From contig NZ_JAKEVD010000023.1 of NCBI RefSeq assembly GCF_022398325.1, positions 1-64,000 of the forward strand: a stretch of 64,000 nucleotides of DNA, read 5' to 3'. This DNA is from Shewanella sp. Isolate13 (GTDB lineage Bacteria > Pseudomonadota > Gammaproteobacteria > Enterobacterales > Shewanellaceae). Under the pieces are notes generated by a model. That model had not been told where the DNA came from and did no database searches. It saw only the letters and a program-made list of their open reading frames with translations. This document shows positions 56,367 to 64,000 of the stretch, in pieces (position 1 is the stretch's first letter; the number at the start of each line of letters is the position of its first letter). The position numbers and the translations under genes were made by a program.

Positions 56367-57803
56367 ATGATGAACCATTCCCAGCCTCAAGGCGCTGATT
56401 ACAACTACACCATCGTCCGTCAATTCGCTCTAACTACCGTGTTATGGGGAATTGTTGGGATGTCAGTAGGTGTACTAATTGCAGCGCAGTTAATCTGGCC
56501 GCAGCTAAACTTTGAAACTTCATGGTTAACGTATAGTCGTCTTAGACCACTACATACGAACGCCGTGATTTTCGCGTTTGGTACCTCAGCCCTTTTCGCC
56601 ACATCCTATTATATCGTTCAACGCACCTGTCAAACTCGACTATTTGCGCCGAAGTTAGCCGCATTTACGTTCTGGGGTTGGCAAGCCATCATTCTATCAG
56701 CCGCAATCAGTTTACCGCTTGGTATCACCAGTGGTAAGGAATACGCTGAGCTAGAATGGCCAATCGATATCGCCATTACCATTGTATGGGTCTCCTATGC
56801 TGTGGTTTTCTTCGGCACTATCATGAAACGAGCAACGTCACATATCTATGTGGCTAACTGGTTCTTTGGCGCGTTTATCATCACGGTTGCCGTACTTCAC
56901 ATAGTTAACTCTATGGCTGTACCGTTGACTATGACTAAGTCGTACTCACTCTATAGTGGTGCAGTCGATGCTATGGTCCAGTGGTGGTATGGTCATAACG
57001 CCGTAGGCTTCCTGCTTACTGCAGGTTTCTTAGGTATGATGTATTACTTCGTACCTAAGCAAGCAGGCCGTCCAGTTTACTCGTACCGTCTATCTATTGT
57101 TCACTTCTGGGCTTTAGTTGCTTTGTATATCTGGGCTGGTCCTCACCACCTACACTACACAGCACTTCCAGACTGGACTCAGTCGCTTGGTATGGTGATG
57201 TCTCTAATCCTATTCGCTCCGTCTTGGGGTGGTATGATTAACGGTATCATGACCCTATCTGGTGCATGGCATAAACTACGTACAGACCCAATTTTGCGTT
57301 TCCTCGTTGTTTCATTATCTTTCTACGGTATGTCTACCTTCGAAGGCCCAATGATGGCAATCAAGACGGTTAACGCACTGTCTCACTACACTGACTGGAC
57401 TGTTGGACACGTTCACTCAGGTGCATTGGGCTGGGTTGCTATGGTTTCAATCGGTTCGCTTTACCACTTGATCCCAGTTCTATTCGGCCACGGCCGTATG
57501 TACAGCACAAACCTAATTAACGTTCACTTCTGGTTAGCAACAATCGGTACTGTTCTTTATATCGTTTCAATGTGGATCTCTGGTGTTATGCAGGGTCTTA
57601 TGTGGCGTGCAGTTAACTCTGACGGTACATTGACTTATAGCTTTGTTGAAAGCTTAGAAGCGTCATACCCGTTCTACTTTGTACGATTCCTAGGTGGTGT
57701 ATTCTTCCTTGCAGGTATGTTCTTAATGGCATACAACGTATTCCGTACTGTTAAGGCCCCTAAAGATTCTTTGCCAGCAATTGCTGAAGCAAAAGCAGCT
57801 TAA
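56367..57803 (+). CDS. ccoN: cbb3-type cytochrome oxidase subunit I
   Basis: 478 residues, twelve or more membrane segments. Haem and copper ligand histidines are in [33 protein letters not shown] and [12 protein letters not shown]. It is the catalytic subunit that reduces oxygen at very low concentration and pumps protons. It begins the ccoNOQP operon, has two FNR boxes upstream, and lies 12 bases from ccoO. Start ATG 56367 is followed by a second ATG; either may be used. Confidence 0.97.
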   Translation: MMNHSQPQGADYNYTIVRQFALTTVLWGIVGMSVGVLIAAQLIWPQLNFETSWLTYSRLRPLHTNAVIFAFGTSALFATSYYIVQRTCQTRLFAPKLAAFTFWGWQAIILSAAISLPLGITSGKEYAELEWPIDIAITIVWVSYAVVFFGTIMKRATSHIYVANWFFGAFIITVAVLHIVNSMAVPLTMTKSYSLYSGAVDAMVQWWYGHNAVGFLLTAGFLGMMYYFVPKQAGRPVYSYRLSIVHFWALVALYIWAGPHHLHYTALPDWTQSLGMVMSLILFAPSWGGMINGIMTLSGAWHKLRTDPILRFLVVSLSFYGMSTFEGPMMAIKTVNALSHYTDWTVGHVHSGALGWVAMVSIGSLYHLIPVLFGHGRMYSTNLINVHFWLATIGTVLYIVSMWISGVMQGLMWRAVNSDGTLTYSFVESLEASYPFYFVRFLGGVFFLAGMFLMAYNVFRTVKAPKDSLPAIAEAKAA

Positions 57804-57815
57804 GGAGTAGATACG

Positions 57816-58430
57816 ATGAAATTTAATCATGAGATAGTTGAGAAAAACATCGGTCTATTAGGGATCTTCACTGTTATCGCCATCAGCTTTGGTAGCTTGG
57901 TCGAGATAACTCCCCTACTGTTCCAGGAAGACACTACTGAACCGCTAGAAGGTCAAATTCCTTATACGGCAATGCAGATAGAGGGTCGTGATATCTATAT
58001 TCGTGAGGGCTGTTATGGCTGTCACAGCCAGATGATCCGTCCTTTGCGTGCTGAAACTGAGCGTTATGGCCACTACTCGGTAGCTGGTGAGTCAGTTTGG
58101 GATCATCCATTCCAGTGGGGTTCTAAGCGTACCGGTCCTGACCTTGCCCGCGTTGGCGGTCGTTACAGTGACAAGTGGCATGAGGTTCACCTAATTGACC
58201 CTCGTGCTGTGGTACCTCAATCAAATATGCCTGCATACCCTTGGTTAGCTGAGAACATTCTAACGGGTGATCTTACTGGCCAGAAGATGCAGATCCTGCA
58301 AAACCTTCACCCAACTCATGAGCTGTATACCGCTGAAGAAATTGATGGCGCTAAAGATGCCGTTAAGGGTAAGACAGAGCTGGATGCATTGGTTGCATAT
58401 TTGCAGTCACTGGGCCACGCGCTTAAATAA
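57816..58430 (+). CDS. ccoO: cbb3-type oxidase subunit II, monohaem cytochrome c
   Basis: 204 residues. One N-terminal membrane anchor ([20 protein letters not shown]), one haem c site CYGCH in [15 protein letters not shown], and the axial-ligand Met in [21 protein letters not shown] precedes the ATG. It passes electrons from CcoP to CcoN. Confidence 0.96.
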   Translation: MKFNHEIVEKNIGLLGIFTVIAISFGSLVEITPLLFQEDTTEPLEGQIPYTAMQIEGRDIYIREGCYGCHSQMIRPLRAETERYGHYSVAGESVWDHPFQWGSKRTGPDLARVGGRYSDKWHEVHLIDPRAVVPQSNMPAYPWLAENILTGDLTGQKMQILQNLHPTHELYTAEEIDGAKDAVKGKTELDALVAYLQSLGHALK

Positions 58431-58441
58431 GGAGGCAAAAT

Positions 58442-58618
58442 ATGGATTACGGCACATTACGTGGAATTATTACTATCGTTGTAATGGTGACCTTCATCGG
58501 TATCTTTGCCTGGGCATATAGCTCTCGTCGTAAGCAACAATTTGACGATGCAGCTAACCTGGTTTTCTCTGACGATGAGCAAAACTCGGTTTCGAAGGAC
58601 TCAGGAGAACAAAAGTGA
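58442..58618 (+). CDS. ccoQ: cbb3-type oxidase subunit CcoQ
   Basis: 58 residues, MDYGTLRGIITIVVMVTFIG onward. One membrane span is followed by a basic turn (SSRRKQQFDDAANLVF), the classical CcoQ tail. The ATG lies 11 bases after the ccoO stop with AAGGAGG upstream, and the stop overlaps the ccoP start (TGATG). CcoQ stabilises the oxidase complex. Confidence 0.94.
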   Translation: MDYGTLRGIITIVVMVTFIGIFAWAYSSRRKQQFDDAANLVFSDDEQNSVSKDSGEQK

Positions 58619-59574
58619 TGAGTAACTTCTGGAGTATATGGATTATCGTACTCACGGTTGTGGTAATCATTGGTTGCGTTGTTCTACTACGTGCATGTTC
58701 TAAGAACGACACGGGCGTAGAAGAAGGCAAATCGATGGGTCACAGCTTCGATGGAATTGAAGAACTGAACAACCCACTACCAAAGTGGTGGAGTTATATG
58801 TTCTATATCACCATCATATTCAGTGTCATCTATCTTGCACTTTACCCAGGTCTTGGTAGCTTTAAAGGCTTTTTAGGCTGGACAAGTTCTAACCAAAGTG
58901 TGCGCACCATTGAAGAGTCTAAACAAGCAGTTGTTGACGCTCAAAATGAAGGCCGCTGGGTTCAGTATGACCAAGAAGTAAAGCACGCAGACGAAAAGTT
59001 TGGTCCTATCTTCAAGGCCTACGCCGACACGCCATTGGAAGAGTTAGTTAAGAATGAAGAAGCCCTTAAAGTGGGTGGACGTCTATTCTTACAAAACTGT
59101 GCCATGTGTCATGGTAGTGATGCCCGTGGTAGCAAAGGCTTCCCTAACCTAACCGACGATGCTTGGTTATACGGTGGTGAACTTGAAACGATTAAGACCT
59201 CTATTATGGACGGTCGTCACGGTATGATGCCGCCAAAAGGTGGTTTACCGATTGAAGACAGTGAACTTAAGGGGCTAACTGAATATGTCGTTAAGCTATC
59301 TGGTCGTGATCATGATGAAGCACTTGCCGCTCAAGGCCAAGGTTCATTCATGAAAGGCTGTTTCGCCTGTCATGGTATGGATGGCACCGGCAACAAGTTC
59401 ATGGGCGCTCCTAACCTAACCGACAACGCTTGGGTATATGGTGGTAGCCGTGGTGCTATCGAGCAGTCAATCAAGAACGGTCGTACTGGTGTGATGCCAG
59501 CATGGAAAGATGTATTAGGTGAAGAAAAAGTTCACGTAATTACAGCTTACGTTTACAGTTTGTCTGACAAGTAA
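58618..59574 (+). CDS. ccoP: cbb3-type oxidase subunit III, dihaem cytochrome c
   Basis: 318 residues from ATG 58618 (AGGAG nine bases upstream; a GTG three bases earlier is also open). Two N-terminal membrane helices and two haem c sites, CAMCH and CFACH, each with a distal Met (MMPPKGG; GVMPAWKD). It receives electrons from the bc1 complex or soluble cytochromes. Last gene of the operon, closed by the hairpin at 59605. Confidence 0.96.
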   Translation: MSNFWSIWIIVLTVVVIIGCVVLLRACSKNDTGVEEGKSMGHSFDGIEELNNPLPKWWSYMFYITIIFSVIYLALYPGLGSFKGFLGWTSSNQSVRTIEESKQAVVDAQNEGRWVQYDQEVKHADEKFGPIFKAYADTPLEELVKNEEALKVGGRLFLQNCAMCHGSDARGSKGFPNLTDDAWLYGGELETIKTSIMDGRHGMMPPKGGLPIEDSELKGLTEYVVKLSGRDHDEALAAQGQGSFMKGCFACHGMDGTGNKFMGAPNLTDNAWVYGGSRGAIEQSIKNGRTGVMPAWKDVLGEEKVHVITAYVYSLSDK

Positions 59575-59604
59575 TCACACCCAGTTAACACTGAGTGTAA
59601 TATT

Positions 59605-59634
59605 AAGGCCTCGTACCAACGAGGCCTTTTTTTT
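59605..59634 (+). terminator. Terminator after ccoNOQP
   Basis: AAGGCCTCGT / ACGAGGCCTT ten-bp stem, ACCA loop, eight or more T. Confidence 0.94.
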
Positions 59635-59722
59635 AAGTGCTAAATCACAGTTTTAAAGGTAAAATAACTGTTCTTTTTTCCCAAGTTTCTAACAACTATT
59701 CTAATAATTATAGGTGATAAAA

Positions 59723-60202
59723 ATGTCTACTCCACAAGCCTGGTATAAGCAGTTCTGGCCTTGGTTTCTCATTGGATTACCGCTATGTGCTGTGCTCGCG
59801 AGTATCAATTTATTGATGATAGCAATAGATACTAAAGATTCGCTGGTCACTGAAGATTATTACAAAGAAGGTAAAGGCATCAATATTGACCTTCGCAAGA
59901 TTAAGCAAGCTAAACAGCTCGGTATGAATTACCTGCTAGAGTTTGATGACGAGTATGTCGAGATCTCACAGCAAGGTGGTGAAAAATACCTTGCGGCATT
60001 GAGTGTTAGCTTCTTCCACCCGACTTTAGAAGAGCGTGATTTTTCTCAAATAGTGACTGCCGATGCAAACGGTATTTACCGCATCGATTTAACTCAAGCC
60101 ATTGAAGGCCCATGGGAAGTACGTATCGAAGGTTTTGATCAAAGCTGGCGTATTCAACAGCGTGTCACTTTAGTCGATGATCAACAGTACTGGTTAAACT
60201 GA
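59723..60202 (+). CDS. fixH: FixH/CcoH family assembly protein
   Basis: 159 residues from ATG 59723 (AGGTG seven bases upstream; GTG 59714 lies within that site). One N-terminal membrane helix (FWPWFLIGLPLCAVLASINL), then the diagnostic TEDYYKEGKGINIDL and a periplasmic strand-rich domain. CcoH helps assemble and stabilise cbb3 oxidase. It begins the second transcript of the locus. Confidence 0.93.
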   Translation: MSTPQAWYKQFWPWFLIGLPLCAVLASINLLMIAIDTKDSLVTEDYYKEGKGINIDLRKIKQAKQLGMNYLLEFDDEYVEISQQGGEKYLAALSVSFFHPTLEERDFSQIVTADANGIYRIDLTQAIEGPWEVRIEGFDQSWRIQQRVTLVDDQQYWLN

Positions 60203-60268
60203 TCCCTAAGCCTCTTCGCCATTGACGCTAATAAGCTATCAGAAATATAAGAGTAAGAAACTTACCGT

Positions 60269-62653
60269 ATGAGTCAACCGAGCTGTTTTCACTGTAACGA
60301 ACCTGTATTGACAGGTTCGCAATTCATTACCCGTATCAATGATGTTGAGCAGCAGATGTGCTGCCCTGGTTGCCAAGCGGTATCGCAAGCGATTATTGAT
60401 GCGGGACTGACTAACTATTATCGTTTTCGTACCGAGCCTGGCAGCAAACAGACAGCCTTAGTGCCTGAAGAGCTGTCTAACTTCAGCGCTTACGATCTGC
60501 CCGAAGTGCAGCAGGACTTTATCCAACACAGAGACGAGCTTAATGAAGTGTCGTTAACAGTAGACGGCATTACCTGTGCGGCCTGTGCTTGGTTGATTGA
60601 GCATAAAATTAGTAAACTTCAAGGTGTCGCGAGTGTTCAGGTCAACTCTACCACGCAACGAGCACTGATCTCTTGGGATGCGAGCCAGATAAAGCTCAGT
60701 AAAATTCTTAATCAAATCAGTCAGATTGGCTATCAAGCAGCGCCTTTTCAAGTCGATGAACAAGAGATTAAGAGTAAAGGAGACGGACGCAAGTTTTTAC
60801 TACGACTGGGTCTAGCAGGCTTTGCTACCATGCAGGTGATGATGTTTGCCCTCGCCCTCTATTCTGGTTACTTTACCGATCTCGACACCGAGTACCGTGA
60901 TTATTTTCGCTGGGTGAGTATGCTGTTTGCCGCGCCTGTGGTGTTTTATTCGGCTCAGCCATTCTACTTTAGTGCGGTGCGCTCACTACTTATGGGTAGA
61001 GTCAATATGGATGTGTCGGTGAGTATCGCAATTTGCGGTGCCTATATCGCCAGCTGCATCGAAACTGTCAACGGTACCGGAGAAGTGTATTTCGAGTCGG
61101 TTTCCATGTTTACCTTCTTCCTTTTGCTAGGTCGCTTCTTCGAGCAAAATGCGCGTCAAAAGGCGTCCGTTAGTTCCAGCAATCTACATAAATTGGTACC
61201 GTTAACCGCCCAGTTAAAGACAGATCAAGGATTTGACGAGATCCCTGCCAAGCGTCTGGTTATTGGCGATATTATTTTGGTTAAACCAGGTGATGTTATT
61301 GCCGCCGATGGCGTTATCGTCGAAGGCGAATCAGCCGTTAACGAAGCGATGTTAACCGGTGAGCAGATGCCATTACAAAAGGCGTTACAGTCAGAAGTGT
61401 TTGCCGGTACGATCAATATTGAACAACCCGTTTTGGTCGAGGTTACTGCATTAGGCCAAGATCAACTGGTTGCAGAGATCATTCGCTTGCAAGAGATCGC
61501 CTCAAATAATAAGCCCAAGGTAGCGCTGTATGCGGACAGATTTTCAAATTACTTCACTGCCATCATTTTGTTGATTGCAGCATTGACCTATCTGTTTTGG
61601 TATTTCTACTCACCCGAAGATGCGTTCTGGGTCACCCTATCAGTCTTGGTCGCGACCTGCCCTTGTGCCTTAGCATTAGCGACGCCAACAGCTGTGACCT
61701 GTGGTACGGCAATCATGACACGCCTCGGAATTATCACCAGACGTTCTGGTATTTTTGAAAAGCTACCGAAAATTCAACATGTGGTATTCGATAAAACCGG
61801 CACCCTCACCTTAGGCTCATTGTCTATTAGTGATGTAGAACTGACGGCTGATTGGTCAAAAGACAAGGTACTTGCTCACATTGCTGCACTCGAATCTGGC
61901 TCTTTACACCCTATTGCAAAAGCCTTCGCCCCCTATTTCAGTGGTGAACTCTCGGTCAGCAATAGGCAGAGCGTTGTCGGCAATGGCCTATGCGGCACTA
62001 TTAATGGACAAGTATTTAAAGTCGGTAGTCAGCAATTTGTTAATGGCACATCGATTGATGAAGCCTCAACAATTGTTTGGTTCAGTCAAGGGGAGCGTTT
62101 GCTGGCTAAAATAACCCTCAATGATGAAGTGCGCCCCGAAACCAGTCAAGCCGTAAGCCAGCTAAAGGCGATGGGGTGCAAAATCAGTATTGCCAGTGGC
62201 GATAATTCCACCCAAGTTGCCGCCCTCGGACAGCGCCTTGGTATTGATGATGTCCATAAGGGGCTTTCACCTAAAGATAAACTCGCATTAATTGATAAGT
62301 TTCAGCAACAGGGTCAGGTCGCCATGTTCGGTGACGGTATCAACGATGCGCCCGTTTTAGCCGGAGCCAATTTATCCATCGCGATGGGAAGTGGCGCCGC
62401 CATTTCAAAGAATAGCGCCGATATTATCTTGCTCGGCGATAACCTCTCTCGTTTCGCCGATGCGGTAAAGGTTGCCAAGTCCACTGGGCGGATCATCAAG
62501 CAGAATTTATTCTGGGCGCTGGGATATAACCTGTTTATAATTCCATTGGCCGTTACAGGCCACGTTGCTCCCTATATCGCTGCACTAGGCATGTCAGCGA
62601 GTTCACTCATTGTTGTTAGCAATAGCCTAAGACTTCTTAAGGTGCGTTTATGA
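60269..62653 (+). CDS. ccoI: Copper-translocating P1B-type ATPase for cbb3 assembly
   Basis: 794 residues. An N-terminal cysteine-rich metal-binding segment (CFHCNEPV, CCPGCQAV), an HMA domain with GITCAACAW, eight membrane helices, the CPC motif in TCPCALALATPTA, phosphorylation site DKTGT, actuator TGEQ and hinge GDGINDAPVL. CcoI/FixI exports copper into the periplasm for the CcoN haem-copper centre. The ccoS start overlaps its end by four bases. Confidence 0.95.
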   Translation: MSQPSCFHCNEPVLTGSQFITRINDVEQQMCCPGCQAVSQAIIDAGLTNYYRFRTEPGSKQTALVPEELSNFSAYDLPEVQQDFIQHRDELNEVSLTVDGITCAACAWLIEHKISKLQGVASVQVNSTTQRALISWDASQIKLSKILNQISQIGYQAAPFQVDEQEIKSKGDGRKFLLRLGLAGFATMQVMMFALALYSGYFTDLDTEYRDYFRWVSMLFAAPVVFYSAQPFYFSAVRSLLMGRVNMDVSVSIAICGAYIASCIETVNGTGEVYFESVSMFTFFLLLGRFFEQNARQKASVSSSNLHKLVPLTAQLKTDQGFDEIPAKRLVIGDIILVKPGDVIAADGVIVEGESAVNEAMLTGEQMPLQKALQSEVFAGTINIEQPVLVEVTALGQDQLVAEIIRLQEIASNNKPKVALYADRFSNYFTAIILLIAALTYLFWYFYSPEDAFWVTLSVLVATCPCALALATPTAVTCGTAIMTRLGIITRRSGIFEKLPKIQHVVFDKTGTLTLGSLSISDVELTADWSKDKVLAHIAALESGSLHPIAKAFAPYFSGELSVSNRQSVVGNGLCGTINGQVFKVGSQQFVNGTSIDEASTIVWFSQGERLLAKITLNDEVRPETSQAVSQLKAMGCKISIASGDNSTQVAALGQRLGIDDVHKGLSPKDKLALIDKFQQQGQVAMFGDGINDAPVLAGANLSIAMGSGAAISKNSADIILLGDNLSRFADAVKVAKSTGRIIKQNLFWALGYNLFIIPLAVTGHVAPYIAALGMSASSLIVVSNSLRLLKVRL

Positions 62654-62865
62654 GTATTATCTATGTCTTAATTCCAATCGCCATGCTGTTTGTTGCAGTA
62701 GCGGTTGCCGTGTTTTTTTGGGCGGTAAAATCTGATCAATTTGATGATTTAGAAAAGCAGAGTGTATCGATTCTTTTTGAAGACGATGACCAGAATAGTA
62801 AGACGACAACACAAAACATTGATAAACATGACGGCGAAAAGCCTGTGAGCCTAGAGCGTGAATGA
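62650..62865 (+). CDS. ccoS: cbb3 oxidase assembly protein CcoS
   Basis: 71 residues with one membrane span and the family motif AVKSDQFDDLEKQ followed by SILFEDD. CcoS is needed for cofactor insertion in cbb3 oxidase. It overlaps both ccoI (ATGA) and the next gene, showing a tightly coupled operon. Confidence 0.94.
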   Translation: MSIIYVLIPIAMLFVAVAVAVFFWAVKSDQFDDLEKQSVSILFEDDDQNSKTTTQNIDKHDGEKPVSLERE

Positions 62866-63550
62866 TTACAGCTTGATTGGAGCGTTATTGGTCGGCTTGA
62901 TGGGGGCTGGCCACTGTATTGGTATGTGTGGCGGCCTCGTTGGTGCGCTATCGGCTAATTTACCTAAGCAGACTGCGGGCAATGTGCTGATGTCCCAGCT
63001 CGGTTACCTACTAAGCTACAACAGCGGCCGCATTATCAGTTACACCCTAGCTGGAGCCCTCATCGGCGGCAGTACCAGTGCCCTTGGATTATTGTTCGAT
63101 GCCGATACTTACCTTCTTGTTTTACGTGCTTTTGCCGGCATTATGATGATCATTACTGGCCTTTATATCGCACAATTGTGGGCAGGAGTGGTACAAATTG
63201 AACGTGTGGGCAAATGGTTGTGGCAATACATAGCGCCTGTCGCCAATAAATTTATTCCGATTAAGAACCGCCGCCACGCCTTCATTGCTGGAGCGCTTTG
63301 GGGCTGGCTCCCATGTGGTTTGGTTTATAGCATGCTAACCTGGAGCGTTGCAGCGGGTAACGCCATCGATGGTGGCCTAATCATGTTTTGTTTCGGCTTG
63401 GGTACGCTTCCTGCACTGTTAAGTGCGGGGATCGCAGCGAGCGCTTTTAGTCGCTGGGTGCAAAAAAAGGCGGTGCGAATAATAAGCGGTATTGCCTTAG
63501 TGGCATTCGGAATACAGACCTTGTATGTGGCGATTAACCAGCTTAGCTAG
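62858..63550 (+). CDS. SafE/TauE-like membrane protein of the cbb3 locus
   Basis: 230 residues, six membrane helices. GLMGAGHCIGMCGGLVGALS near the N-terminus and GALWGWLPCGLVYSMLTW in the second half are typical of the 'sulfite exporter TauE/SafE', UreH-like family found after ccoS; the HCIGMCGG and LPCG cysteines suggest metal or thiol handling. Start overlaps ccoS by eight bases. Role in copper supply or haem assembly is inferred from position. Confidence 0.88.
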   Translation: MNDYSLIGALLVGLMGAGHCIGMCGGLVGALSANLPKQTAGNVLMSQLGYLLSYNSGRIISYTLAGALIGGSTSALGLLFDADTYLLVLRAFAGIMMIITGLYIAQLWAGVVQIERVGKWLWQYIAPVANKFIPIKNRRHAFIAGALWGWLPCGLVYSMLTWSVAAGNAIDGGLIMFCFGLGTLPALLSAGIAASAFSRWVQKKAVRIISGIALVAFGIQTLYVAINQLS

Positions 63551-63607
63551 CTCCCAATATCAAATTAGTTTAACATAGTAGGTGAACAGTCAAAATTGAG
63601 AGAGACA

Positions 63608-64000
63608 ATGTCAGCTGATAACAATAAGAACCGCCGTCAAATGGCGTCAGGATGTGCGATTCATTGTCATGATTGCAGCATGGGTACGCTTTGTATTCCG
63701 TTCACGCTTAACTCTAACGAGTTAGACCAGCTTGATGAAATCATCGAACGTAAAAAGCCGATCCAAAAAGGTGAACCCATTTTCAAATCTGGTGACCCGC
63801 TAAAATCATTATTCGCAATTCGCTCAGGGACAATTAAGAGTTACACCATCACCGAGCAAGGTGATGAGCAGATCACAGGCTTTCATTTAGCAGGTGATGT
63901 GATAGGTTTTGATGGTATTCACTCACAATTTCACCAAAGTTTTGCTCAGGCATTAGAAACCTCTATGGTATGTGAAATCCCCTTCACTACTCTGGACGAA
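63608..64000 (+). CDS. etrA: FNR/EtrA transcriptional regulator, 3' truncated by window end
   Basis: The first 131 residues are present. Cluster cysteines C16, C20, C23 and C29 ([18 protein letters not shown]), plus the fourth-type cysteine in TSMVCEIPF (C122), are those of FNR-type oxygen sensors. The CRP-like beta-barrel reads [20 protein letters not shown], then [16 protein letters not shown]. The helix-turn-helix lies beyond the window. It probably binds the two boxes upstream of ccoN. In Shewanella this gene is called etrA. Confidence 0.95.
   Translation, partial: MSADNNKNRRQMASGCAIHCHDCSMGTLCIPFTLNSNELDQLDEIIERKKPIQKGEPIFKSGDPLKSLFAIRSGTIKSYTITEQGDEQITGFHLAGDVIGFDGIHSQFHQSFAQALETSMVCEIPFTTLDE

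Noticed and set aside
1..64000. CRISPR array
   Set aside because: No run of regularly spaced short repeats was seen; the only multi-copy repeats are tRNA-derived.

Overview
The window reads as a chromosomal segment of a marine gammaproteobacterium, most probably a Shewanella. The reasons are the pairing of a normal GAPDH with a long 478-residue GAPDH around a DUF2989 lipoprotein, the order ccoNOQP - fixH - ccoI - ccoS - SafE-like gene - fnr/etrA, the tusDCBE/yccA block, and many genes that recall Escherichia and Shewanella families. This assignment comes from recognising protein families and gene order by eye; no database search was run.

Layout. Positions 1-8700 hold small and hypothetical genes: a ribbon-helix-helix-like protein, a kinase-like phosphotransferase, a glycine-zipper protein, an SDR, a RimB-RimK fusion, and a GNAT/amine-oxidase pair. 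Positions 8791-12514 hold two GAPDH genes flanking a lipoprotein gene, each with a HexR-like palindrome in its upstream region. Positions 12801-17000 are a tRNA region (Gly-Cys-Gly-Cys-Leu, then Cys-Leu) with an exact 190-bp tandem duplication, a dispersed 245-bp duplication, at least four decayed tRNA-Leu copies, and an AT-rich chemoreceptor gene enclosed between the two tRNA blocks. Positions 17383-19487 carry tusDCBE (tRNA 2-thiouridine sulfur relay) and yccA.

Positions 19641-27466 carry LysR regulators, each divergent from its probable target (punR/punC, an NmrA-like gene, a crotonase), plus tRNA-Ser and a radical SAM protein. Positions 27597-32012 are a two-gene RND efflux pump. Positions 32462-43610 mix housekeeping genes (SEC-C protein, Mn pyrophosphatase, LonH-type protease, U32 protein, rhodanese, CmoM) with an unusual membrane/coiled-coil/winged-helix protein and a candidate 27-residue membrane microprotein. 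Positions 43793-46364 are codBA, followed by avtA, small lipoproteins and an emrAB pump.

From about 52100 to 55560 lies an accessory pocket: a decayed VOC gene, about 1.4 kb without genes, a tyrosine recombinase, and a Cys-rich small protein with a Fur-like box upstream. The window ends in the cbb3 oxidase locus. There ccoNOQP is preceded by two FNR-type boxes, followed by the assembly genes fixH, ccoI, ccoS and a SafE-like gene, and then by the start of fnr/etrA, which probably encodes the regulator that binds those boxes.

No CRISPR array, complete insertion sequence or prophage was seen. The least explained structures are the tRNA-Leu decay array around the chemoreceptor, the recombinase/gene-free pocket, and the 342-residue membrane winged-helix protein.
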